From NCBI GenBank assembly GCA_951640195.1, contig OX621164.1:2151098-2215097 (forward strand): DNA of 64,000 nt, read 5' to 3'. Shown here piece by piece: positions 11,307-21,327 of the stretch. The translations under genes and the position numbers were made by a program. The notes under the pieces are model-generated. The model did no database searches. It had not been told where the DNA came from and was given only the letters and a program-made list of their open reading frames with translations. Position 1 is the stretch's first letter. The number at the start of each line of letters is the position of its first letter. This DNA is from Porpolomopsis calyptriformis. Taxonomy: Eukaryota; Basidiomycota; Agaricomycetes; Agaricales; Hygrophoraceae.

Positions 11307-13087
11307 ATGCTCATGCCTTCCACACACCCCTTCATCCTCGTCCCAATCGCATTTTCGCTTTCTTTATTGCTTTCGACGACCATCTCGTTTCTGCCGTTGG
11401 TCCTCTTACTCGCTACTCTGCTTTGCTATGTCCCCCAACTATTCCTGTTTCCACCCCGCGATGCCTTCCTTCGCCTTTTGGTCCTCTGGGCATCCTTGTC
11501 CCTCGCTCTTACCCTCTCACACATCGTCCCCTCCCTAACCGCCCTCTCCACCCCTCTCGCCGCTATTATCATTTTACTCCTTCTTTCCGCCTCCTCCTCC
11601 TTCTTCGCCCTCATCCCCATCTTTTTGTACGCGAGATTAAACAAATACATCCTTTCCCCTTGGTCTCAAACCATGCTTTTCCCAGCCCTTTGGGCATCTA
11701 CGTGGTTCCTACTCACTCGCGTCAGCTTGCTCGGCCGTCTCGTCACATGGAGTCCTACTTATGGAATGGAGGCCTACGCTTGGCTCGCCCCATTCGTTGG
11801 CCCGGCAGGCTACGACTGGATCACCGCAGCCTGGGCCGTGATTATTGCCCGCACAGTCACTTCGCACTGCGAGGACACTCCCACAGAAGACCTCCTTATC
11901 GATCATCAACCACCAGCAAACTCTGCCAAAAAACCACCCACCTCCCATAATATACTGGTTTTATTTGCGATTTTGTCCGCCCTAACTCTCCCATCCTTCA
12001 TTCTTTCCAACCTACCCCTTCCACCTCTCTCTCCCGCAACAACACCCCTTTCGGTCGGTTGTCTCCTCCCCCCTCTGCCGTCCAACCGCGATCTCTCGTT
12101 GGACGATTTCATCAAGGAGGCGCGAAAATTGATCAGCAGGACAGACGTCTTGCTTTCAGCCGAAGGAGCACTTCGCTTCGACAATTCGGATGACAGAGAT
12201 GCAGGTCTCGAAAAAATCGGGCAAGCCTTGCCTGGCCATCTCATCGGTGTCGGATTCGAAGAATTCGACTCGGGAGAGAATTCTGTGCGTGGTCGGAGAC
12301 GAACGGGGCTCGCCCTCATTCATCGCCGCGGCACTCGAAATAGCACCACCGAGGTGGACTTGGTCTACTACAAGCGTCATCTTGTGCCGAGTATATCTTA
12401 TTCTCCTCTCCCCGTCCGTTAAACTTAACAAATCTTCTAGTTGCCGAGTCGTTTTCCCTCAAACACTCAGAAACCCCACCGACCATGTTGACTCTTGATC
12501 TGCCTCACCCTTCCGGGATGAACAAGACTGATTGGGCGCCTGGTCCAAACTACACCAGGCCAATTCCCATTACGACCTCCATATGTCTTGATTTTGCGTG
12601 GCCCTCGGCATTCTCACAATTGGAGTCCAGACCGGCTCTAATTCTTGGTCCTGCAAAGACTTGGCACAATGCCGTCGGTGTTGCCATGTGGGAGCACGCC
12701 AAGGCCCGCGCTAACGAGATTGGAAGCATGGTGTTGTGGTGTGATGGAGGGAGCGGCGGGGTCAGCGGGATTGCGGGGAGAGGAATGAACGAGGTGGAGT
12801 CTGTTGGCCCAGGTTCCTGGACAAGGGAGGTTGGTATAGCATGGCCATTTGATGAAAAGCCAACTATTTATGCTCGAAGCGGCGAAAGTGTCGTCCTCCT
12901 CGCCATCCTCACGCTCTCTGCTGGGAGCTTGATATGGATCGGTCTGAGGACACAAATCACAATTGGGTATCCTGGACATCGGTTAGTCATTGAGCTCGTT
13001 CAGACCCAGTTTGAACGGCTCAGAAAAAGGTGGAGTGGAAGGCCCCAGGAAGAGCGGGTGTCGTTGATTGATAATTATCAAGACTGA
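11307..13087 (+). CDS. Multi-pass membrane protein with an Lnt-like carbon-nitrogen hydrolase domain, 576 aa
   Basis: Exons 11307-12390 and 12441-13087. Residues 1-200 are mostly hydrophobic, with about six to seven likely membrane segments (LVPIAFSLSLLLSTTISFLP and others). The rest is a nitrilase-fold domain, followed by one more hydrophobic segment near the C-terminus. The layout and length match bacterial apolipoprotein N-acyltransferase. All three catalytic positions are present: Glu286 in LLSAEGALRF, Lys356 in YYKRHLVP, and Cys410 in TTSICLDFAWP. Their spacing (70 and 54) is close to E. coli Lnt (Glu267, Lys335, Cys387; 68 and 52). Lnt moves an acyl chain from a phospholipid to a lipoprotein amino terminus; fungi have no such lipoproteins, so the acceptor is unknown. 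An amidase of the same fold is also possible. Confidence 0.8.
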
Positions 13088-13492
13088 CTGTACTTTTGTA
13101 CTTGAAATAATGCTGAGAATGGTCGCAACGTGTGCTCTCGCCTGCCTGCGGCTGACCAGTCGACCTGGCGCTCAGTTATCCGAGAACACGCTCCCAGAAA
13201 CTACCAATAATTCGACCTTTCCTTCCCGAGAGTAGTCCTGCCCAGTCTCTCACTCACAGGTATTGTTCCGCACATACACTTACTCCAGGCTTACTCCACA
13301 AAGTACTGTTCCCCCCTTGTTAATAACGAATTCCTCGTTCGATCGAGCTACAACAAGTGAGCAGCTTGTGTCCGACTTTGCACTTGAGTCCGGCTTCATC
13401 TTCTACAGTTTCGCTCAAACCCTTGGGATTTAGCAAGCCACTCTCCCCTCTAGGCAACATTTCACACCTTTGGACACACGACTTGAACCCCC
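13088..13492. other. Intergenic, promoter of the 162-aa gene
   Basis: No gene is seen in this 405-bp stretch. The open frame on the minus strand at 13320-13589 overlaps the following exon and has no recognisable features. The stretch probably contains the 3' UTR of the Lnt-like gene and the promoter of the following gene. Confidence 0.5.
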
Positions 13493-14103
13493 ATGGAGCT
13501 CTACGGAAAGGGAGCGGATGTTGTAGATTTCGGTGACGGAGTCGATTATGAAGGATACCAATGGTTTCAGGAACCCCCACCACGACCACCAGTAATTACC
13601 CCGTTCTCATCCAGAGTGGCTCATTCGTGACTCCCCCCCCCTTCCTTTGTGTCCACAGCCCACTGCCCCCGCATACGTGCCATTACCGAGCGTAATCGAG
13701 CAGAACGACATGTTTGACTTCGCTCTCAAAGCCGCTCCCAACGTCCTTTACGCTCGCTATAAGCAATACGGCCAAGTGAGCCGTCCTCTTCCACTTTTAT
13801 TTCAAACCACGTCTTCTGACGGCTCAACAGCTCGGGGTACTGGCCTGGTGTGCCGAGTTTGGAGAGATGATCGATCACCTGAAGGACTTGGGCTTCCATG
13901 GCAATATGTTTGTCACCACTCGAACCCAAGCCCTCAAGACATGCGAGGAGTTGCTTAAACTTAAACTTGACGTCAAAATGCAGATAATCGTAGTCTACCT
14001 CTCCTCGCAAGTGCAAAGATTACGTCGGTTCCTCGATAGCGAGCGTGTCTGGGACGATTATCCAGAGCCAACATTCCCCCTCGATCCACGCTCTTACAAT
14101 TAG
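13493..14103 (+). CDS. Conserved-looking protein of unknown function, 162 aa
   Basis: Three exons (13493-13591, 13659-13775, 13831-14103) join in phase to 489 nt. A short acidic, aromatic start (MELYGKGADVVDFGDG then YEGYQWFQEPPPRPP) precedes an alpha-helical body with FDFALKAAPNVLYARYKQYG, LAWCAEFGEMIDHLKDLGF, TCEELLKLKLDVKMQIIV and LSSQVQRLRRFLD. It ends in YPEPTFPLDPRSYN. There is no signal peptide, membrane segment or catalytic motif. The splice structure and dense helical core say it is a real gene; I cannot name a family. It could be a small adaptor or scaffold protein. Confidence 0.75.
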
Positions 14104-14316
14104 TAGTAATTTGTCAATTTTCTTTCTCTCGCTTATTCTTTTCAAACTTGTATCATCAGTGTTAATCGTATGGTACACAAGTGATCAGAAAACACCATCT
14201 CAGCTGAAATAGTCCTTAATATTATTGTACCGCCAGTTAGAACGTGAAAGCTGAAAGTCGAACGCAAATGGAGAAAACGAAAACGAGGGCAAAGTGTCCT
14301 GCAAAACTTTCATGTC

Positions 14317-14342
14317 AAAAAAAAAAAAAGAGAGAGAGAGAG
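14317..14342. repeat. A13 tract followed by a (GA)n microsatellite
   Basis: Thirteen A residues run directly into about seven GA dinucleotides, in the space between the 162-aa gene and the Ser/Pro-rich gene, just past the stop codon of the latter. Such tracts are prone to slippage. Confidence 0.9.
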
Positions 14343-14381
14343 GGATCTAAAATAAACGTGCGCTGATACGAAGTCTGGGTA

Positions 14382-17300
14382 TTAATGAGCAGTAGTTACA
14401 CTGGTGTATTTGGTCCAATAGTCCGCCGCACGTCCGCCATTTAGGTTCAAGGGTGGAGGCAACGGTGCAGGTTCGTACGATGATTCCCGGGGTGGTTCAG
14501 GAAGAGGATTAGCCAGTGAGGGCTGTGATGGTGAAGTAGTCGAAGACATATCGGGAGCAGAAAATGACGGAAGCAAGTTGGCGTAGCCATGCATTTGAGA
14601 AAGATGATGCGGATGCGCTGGTGTATAGATAATGGGCGGAGGAACGACTGGCATTGAATGGTATATGTTCGGGTATGATGGATGTCCTTGAAATGGAGTT
14701 TGCACAATGATGGATGTGTGACTTGATCCGTAGCCGGCTGCCTGCGAAGGATCCCCTCTGGCCATGGGGCCAGGATAAGGTTCCGTTGTCATTCTGACGA
14801 GCTCAGGTGAAGGTAAAATCTCGTGAGGTTCAGGTTCTTCATACATGCTTCTACCTTTCCACAGGCGTTCCATGTCCCACACGTCTTTCGCCCGTAGAGC
14901 ATTCAACTCCGCCGCTGAAGGAAGTTCGGAGGTGGGCCGCGCTGACGCCGATGCTCGTCTCTCAAGTTGAGTCGGTCCGGGAGTCGGGGGTGGAGGTGGA
15001 GGTTGCGGCTTGTTGATATTTAAATTAGTAAGCCCCTCATGATGTCGGTGGTCCGAGCTTCGATCCCTGTCTTCATCCCGTCTTCGATTCGGTTTGCGTT
15101 CGTCCTGGTTGACTGGATGGCGAGTGACTTCACTACGTGCGCGAGGCCTTGATATACTTGGCTGCGATGCATCGACCGTCGGTCTCTGTCGTGTTTGACT
15201 GGACCTCCGCTCTGCAGCACTAAATTCAGCAGAATCAACTCGCGTTCTTTCCTGACGTCTGTAGTCCCGCCGGCTTCCTGATTCCTGCTTCTCTTTAGGT
15301 TTACCCCGTCGCGGCGAATCAGATTCCACAATTTCCCAATGGTGGCCAGCCGCCACAATTGTTTCCGACCTATCAAGTCCACTTATGGAGCTTTTGACAA
15401 GCTTGAAGGTTTCTGTTTGCCTCAAAGGGGGTAAGGTGACCTTGCTCGGACCGGGATCGTGAGAAGAGCGTCTGGTATCAGGATGTGTATGAGAAGATGT
15501 CATGGGTGGGGCATTGGGCATCGGCATTGCTGGAGCGTGAGGCGTGGGTGGGTGGACCAATAGAGATGCAGTCGAAAGAGGAGAATCGCTGACGGAAAGT
15601 GATGAGCCGGACAACATGGCCGCCAGACTCAAGGAAGGTATTTCTGGCAGTGACGTCTTGTTGTCTGCAGGACTCAAGGAAGGTATTTCCGGGAGCGACA
15701 CCTTATCGGCTGCGGGACTAGAGGAAGGTATTTTGGGCAGTGGAGGCTCGTTGATTAGAGGACTAAAAGAAGGTATTTCAGGAAGTGCCTCCTCGTTTGG
15801 GGTTAGGGATGGGTGCCGAGATCGCGAAACCGGACTGGGTTGGGGTTTTTCAGACTCTGTTACAGGTGGTGAAGGTGGTGCGGGACGCGTTGCTGACGTA
15901 TCGACGCCGGAAAGAAAGGGCATTGACAAAGTCTGCTGGGCCAACGATCTTTGTTGAACGGGAAACTTTGGAGAAGTCCCTACGACATGGCCAGGTTGCT
16001 CTCTGAGGGTAGATTGAATCCTAGGTGTCGATTCAGAGGTGACCTCTGGCAAACTGCGTTGAATGGGAGTATTAGAATTCTCAGGAGTCGGAGAGTCTGG
16101 ATTGGTGATGGTAAGTTTGGCAGTTGAAACCGGAGCTTCTACGGAAAGAGAAGCAGAAGATCGATCATCGGCAAGATCGGATTCTTGAGTATTAGTGGGG
16201 CCAGCAACGTCAAGCGTAGGGTTTAGACTAGTCCCTAAGGAAGGTGGTGGGATGCGTCTGAGGGGGTCCATGCTGTTTCCTTGTTCTACTGTCGGGAGTT
16301 GTTGCTGGGTGGCTGACAGTGGAAGACGGATGTCTCCATCACGTCTCGTGTTTTCAGCGCCGGGGGGGCGTGAACCGCTGGCAGAAGCGCCGTTCCCTGA
16401 ATCTTGCGTTGGCTTTTTGAGAAGGCTGAACGTCTTGGCCAACCGTCCAAGGACGCTGGTCCGCTTGGGCTTTTTATCGTCTGAAGGATTGGATGAAAGA
16501 GCCATGCTAGTAGTTGGAGGTGGTAAAGCAGAGTGGGGTCTTGAGGATCTGCTGGCTTTTGGCGGTTCGATCCATGCACTTGGCGGAGGATTACTATCCG
16601 CAAGGGCGGTTGGGGGGGATAACGCCTGTGGTACCGCATTGTCAGATTCCTTGGTGTAGTTACTAAAAAAGCCACCAAGCGCTGATCTGCGACTTTTACT
16701 GAGTTTACGAGAAGGATGGCCCCCACCAATATCCCCTGGCTGTAGGTGAACCGCTGACGTAGATTGGGATAAGGGAGACGGATTCACTGTCTTGTGACGA
16801 TTTTGGGCAGGAGTGGTGTTTGCAGGCCTAGCTCGTGGCTAGAAATGATCATTAGCTCGCAAATAGGTTGAATTGATCGGAATAAACGCATACCTCAGCG
16901 GCGTCTGGAGCAGCAGTGTTGGCACTTAGCATGTCATAAGGTGACTGGTGATGCCAATTAGTACCCCATGGGTCAGTAGCGTCAAGCAAATCGACTGGGT
17001 CGTGAGCTGTTTGAGAGGTCTTTCTGGACCTCGGAACGCCACCACTCTCTGCGATGCCCGTCTGTGATGAGGTAGGCGTTGGCAGAGGTGAACCTGAGGG
17101 AGTTCGACTTGATGCAGTCATCCGTGATTGATCCTCGGAACGCTCGTGAGTAGGGGATGACATGGATGGAAAGGAAGCTGAAAAGATAGATGGTGGTGGA
17201 CGAAGCTGTGAAGGTGAGAGAAGGTGCTGGTTTTTGTACCAGCGAGGGCCAAAAGGATTGTGAATTGGATATTGCATCCGGTAGGTAGGAACCGCTGCTA

Positions 17301-17745
17301 GAGCATCTTTGTTATACCAAGACGGCACGTCCCTCAAAGGGTCAGGAATGATCGACCTCGACAGGGCCATAGTCGATACAAGGTCTACAGGATCTTTGGA
17401 TTGCTCCAACTTTTCCTTCCCTTCCTCTACCATTTTCTCGCTCTGCGATTTTAGTTGTGTTGATGGGGGGTGCTCTTCTGCAGCTTGTTGGACGTTCGTC
17501 GACTTTTTAACAGACTTACGAGACCATATGGACCTGGAGCCAGATCTGTTGCGCGAAAGTTTCCGTTGGAGAGTTTCTTGTCTCTCCATATCAGAATAGA
17601 ACGCCCTGAATTCTTCAGGCGTGGCGGGTGTAGGGGAGACACCTTGTGACTGGAAGAGAGAGGTAGGTGAGAATTGATAGGCTTGGGAGCAACTAATTAC
17701 CTCTTCAAAAGGCTCAGCCTCGAGTATGGGGTTTTGAAGGGCCAT
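14382..17745 (-). CDS. Large Ser/Pro-rich, mostly disordered protein, 1102 aa
   Basis: Two exons (17745-16894 and 16838-14382) are joined by a 55-bp intron. Composition is dominated by Ser, Pro, Thr and charged residues, with many SP/TP sites. Residues ~130-190 contain a more ordered block (DPLRDVPSWYNKDALAAVPTYR then PIHNPFGPRWYKNQH). A later block around residues 700-950 has ETFKLVKSSISGL, HHWEIVESDSP and LRAKDVWDMERLWKGRSMYE, the only other ordered-looking parts. Four 15-residue LPEIPS-type repeats lie between. No enzymatic domain is visible. It may be a phosphorylated scaffold or cytoskeletal/polarity factor; that is a guess from composition only. Its start lies 251 bp from the divergent ADE5,7 start. 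Confidence 0.78.
15631..15810 (-). repeat. Four 45-bp tandem repeats coding LPEIPS-type units
   Basis: On the plus strand the string AAGGAAGGTATTTC or a close variant starts at 15631, 15676, 15721 and 15766, an exact 45-bp period. In protein this gives LPEIPSFSP, LPKIPSSSP, LPEIPSLSP and LPEIPSLSL, each in a 15-residue unit. Confidence 0.85.
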
Positions 17746-17861
17746 CGCGACCGCTTAGCGCACCACCCGAGTCTTCCTAACGCTGAAGCCTTGAGGGAAC
17801 AGCGATAGCAAGGTGATTATGAAGAAGTTTGAGTATGAGATGATCTCGCACTTGCGACTGG

Positions 17862-17867
17862 CACGTG
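17862..17867. promoter_or_regulatory. CACGTG E-box in the ADE5,7 upstream region
   Basis: The palindrome GGCACGTGCC sits between the divergent starts of the Ser/Pro-rich gene (17745) and ADE5,7 (17997). CACGTG is bound by bHLH factors such as Cbf1/Pho4 in fungi, and yeast purine genes use Pho2/Bas1-type control. Which factor binds here is unknown. Confidence 0.4.
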
Positions 17868-17996
17868 CCTGGCAAACAGCGGGCTACGCTCAATCGGCGC
17901 CCAGCGCTCATCCGGAGGACCGCAAACGGTAAATGTTTGTCTTTTCGTACATTTTTCGATTTCTTCTCAAGTTCACAGTCCTGAAGTTATACTACC

Positions 17997-20822
17997 ATGT
18001 CTATGCGTATTCTACTTCTTGGTAGCGGAGGACGGGAACACGCTTTAGCCTGGAAACTTACCAAATCAAACCTCTTGGATCATCTCTTCATTTGCCCGGG
18101 AAATGGGGGGACTGGTCAAGACCCAAAGGTCACAAACATTGACCTGCCCATCCACGACTTCCCCCGTTTAGTCGGGTTCGCCGTCAAGAATGAGGTAAAG
18201 ACTCCACCAAGCAGGAGTGGAGGTAGCTCACTGGAGTGTCTTTGAGGTTAACCTTGTCATTCCCGGACCTGAGCAACCCTTGGTTGATGGTGTCGAAGGC
18301 TACTTCCGGAAGGGTAACTCATGCAGCCTAAATTTTGAATGCGAGCTCACGTTCTCTTGATCAGTTGGAATACCTGTGTTTGGGCCCAGTGCATTGGCAG
18401 CAAGAATGGAAGGGTCCAAAGCGTTTTCAAAAGCTTTCATGGCCCGCCACTCAATTCCAACTGCCGAGTTCCAAGTGTTCTCCTCTTCTGAGCTCGACCA
18501 AGCTATCCATTACGTCGAAACGTGCGATCATCCAGTCGTTTTGAAAGCAAGTGGTTTAGCTGCCGGAAAGGGTGTCCTCATACCGAAAAATGTGGAAGAA
18601 GCTGTTGAAATCTTGCGGGAGATCCTGGTAGCAAATGTTTTTGGCGCTGCAGGTCGGAAACTCTATCCCATATTTGCGGCAAAGGCCTGACACTTTTTGT
18701 AGGGGACCGGGTTGTGATCGAGAAATTGCTCATAGGTCCCGAGCTTTCAGTACTTGCATTCTCAGATGGCTATTCGATAATTCCTTTACCTGCTGCTCAA
18801 GACCACAAGCGCATCGGCGAAGGCGACGTTGGGCTGAATACTGGCGGAATGGGTGCCTATTGTCCCGCGCCAATTGCAACCCCTCCTGTCATGGACCAGA
18901 TCATGCGTGAAGTCTTGCGCCCCACTATCGATGGAATGCGAAAAGAGGGTGAATTATCTGCTGCCTTGTTCTTCCTTTGTTGGCTAACGGCTTGATATAT
19001 CAGGTTTCCCCTTTGTTGGTCTGCTTTTCACAGGTCTCATACTGACCGACTCTGGACCCAATGTTCTCGAATACAATGTAAGATTTGGAGACCCGGAAAC
19101 GGAAGCCCTCATGATTTTGCTACGCGAAGAGGTAGATCTCGTGGCTGTCTTATCGGTGAGCTGTTTAACATCGGTGATTATCATATGGGCCTTGCCAACA
19201 TTCGCAGGCTTGCGTAGAACGTCGTCTAGATTTCGTCGATGTTTCCTTCCGCCCAGGATATGCAGTTTCCGTCGTCCTGGCTTCACAGGGGTATCCGGGA
19301 AATTATTCAAAGGGGAAAAGGATTGAGATGCACAAGATGCCCCCCAGTGCGTGCTATTAGCAAGCTTGAGATTCCAGCTAACCTGTCTACAAAGACGTCA
19401 TCGTCTTCCACGCGGGTACAGCTCAATCGGGCGGCGAACTCGTTACCGCCGGTGGCCGAGTTATGGCAGTCACTGCTTACGCTCCGACCTTACTCCAAGC
19501 CGTCGAATCGGCTTATGATGGCGTTAGTCAGGTGAACTTCGAGGGTAAAAGTTTTAGACGTGACATTGCCCATCGGTAGGAAATCGACTTCATTAAACAG
19601 ACATGCGCTCAATGTTTGGTTGTATGCAGAGCTCTAGCATCTGCAAACGAAGCTATCGTGAAACCCCTGACCTACAGTCAGGCAGGGGTTTCGATTAGCG
19701 CAGGGAATTCTCTGGTTGAGATGATAAAGCCATACGTTCGTTCGACTCGTCGACTTGGAGCTACAGCAGAAATTGGAGGATTTGGCGGAATTTTTGACAT
19801 AAAAGCCACTGGTTATAAGGATCCTCTGCTTGTGAGTGGGACGGATGGGGTCGGTACAAAATTGCGCATCGCTGTTGATGTGGGCATACATGATTTCGTC
19901 GGTGGGTTGTTGCGTATTCAATATGGTGCGAGCCTAACCATAAGGCCTTCATCACAGGTATCGACCTTGTCGCCATGTCTGTCAATGATTTGCTTGTGCA
20001 AGGTGCCGAGCCTTTGTATTTCTTGGATTACTATGGATGCAGTAAGCTCTGCGTATCTACTGCCGCGCAAGTGGTCAAGGGAATCGCCGAAGGATGTAGA
20101 CAGGCTGGTTGCGCCCTGATCGGAGGCGAAACGGCGGAAATGCCGGGAATGTACCAAGGCGGTCCGTTCCCTACCATTGAAGGATGTATTGACATCCTGA
20201 TTTTGCATCTGCAGACGATTATGATCTTGCTGGTTTTGCTGTAGGCGCCGTGGAACGCAACCTTGTTCTCCCTCGGGCAGATATTACCGCGGGTGATGTC
20301 CTTCTCGGTCTCTCATCTTCCGGCTTGCATTCGAATGGTTTTTCCCTTGTCCGCAAAATAGTTTCGATTTCCAGATTATCATATACCTCTCCTTGCCCTT
20401 GGGATGCGAATATAACGATCGGCCGCGCTCTTCTGGAGCCCACGGAAATTTACGTCAAGCAGATCCTCCCTGCAGTGCGAGCCGGTCTTCTCAAGGGCAT
20501 GTCTCACATCACCGGCGGAGGCTTCATCGAGAATATTCCCAGAGTACTGCCAAACGGCCTTGGATGCTACATTGACTTGTCGACATGGATCCTTCCTCCT
20601 GTTTTTCGGTTTCTTGCCAAGTACGGAAGCGTAGAGCCCCTAGAAATGGCGCGTACGTTCAACAACGGAATCGGCATGATTGTCATCGTCGACCGGGAAA
20701 AGGTTGATGCCACCATTGAGGCTTTACGAGCCGCTGGACCGGCGAAAATTTATAAAATAGGACAAGTCACGTCGAGACAAGGCGTAGAGATAAGAAATTT
20801 ACATTCTTGGAACGCTGAATAA
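17997..20822 (+). CDS. ADE5,7: Bifunctional GAR synthetase / AIR synthetase (purine biosynthesis)
   Basis: A cytosolic enzyme catalysing steps 2 and 5 of de novo purine synthesis: phosphoribosylamine plus glycine to GAR, and FGAM to AIR. The N-terminal PurD half starts [19 protein letters not shown] and carries [13 protein letters not shown], the ATP-grasp signature LNTGGMGAY and [11 protein letters not shown]. The PurM half begins near 19670 with TYSQAGVSI and carries [66 protein letters not shown] and [12 protein letters not shown]. About ten short introns divide it; where I tested the joins, for example DIAHR|ALASAN near 19577, the frame is intact. Yeast has the same fusion. The usual third GART domain of animals is absent, as expected for fungi. 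Confidence 0.95.
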
Positions 20823-21327
20823 AAGCCGACAAGATCTACCTTTTTATAAATGTCGAAAGGACGGGAGCGGAAAAACTATCTTGACAGGATTGCTGAACAA
20901 ACGACATATTGTAATATTGGAGAAAACCACGAGCGTAGCTTGCAAACACATGAGGAAGGACGGAGAAACACAGAATCACAGACTAGCGGATAGTAAGATT
21001 GTAAAGATACGTTCGCAGGAAGAGATAAGAAAAAGAAAAAAAAATCTACCTCGTTCATCGGCAAAGGAAGCAGAACAGAGCCGATGGTCTAGAAAGAAGC
21101 ACGGCCAAAGATGTAAATGCACAATACGGACAAGGATATGCGTGATGGACGATAGGAAGGGATCGGGGGATGTGTGAGAGAATGTGTTCGAAACTACTCG
21201 ACAACCAAAAACCAAGAACAGAGAAAAGGTGGGAGACCAAACCAGATGAGATGAAAATATGATAATGGTAGCAGGACTAGCGTGCGGTGAGGGCGAGAAT
21301 GGTTCGAGCTGAGTGATGGATAAATTC
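20823..21327. other. Convergent intergenic region ADE5,7 / ankyrin-CCCH gene
   Basis: This 505-bp, A-rich (on the plus strand) stretch lies between two stop codons. Open frames at 20881-21177 and 20976-21440 are low-complexity and mirror each other, so they are not credited. It most likely holds two 3' UTRs. Confidence 0.5.

Noticed and set aside
11423..11950. A 175-aa plus-strand open frame rich in Arg, His and Pro
   Set aside because: It overlaps the Lnt-like membrane segments in another frame; the membrane protein is supported by catalytic motifs and an in-phase intron.
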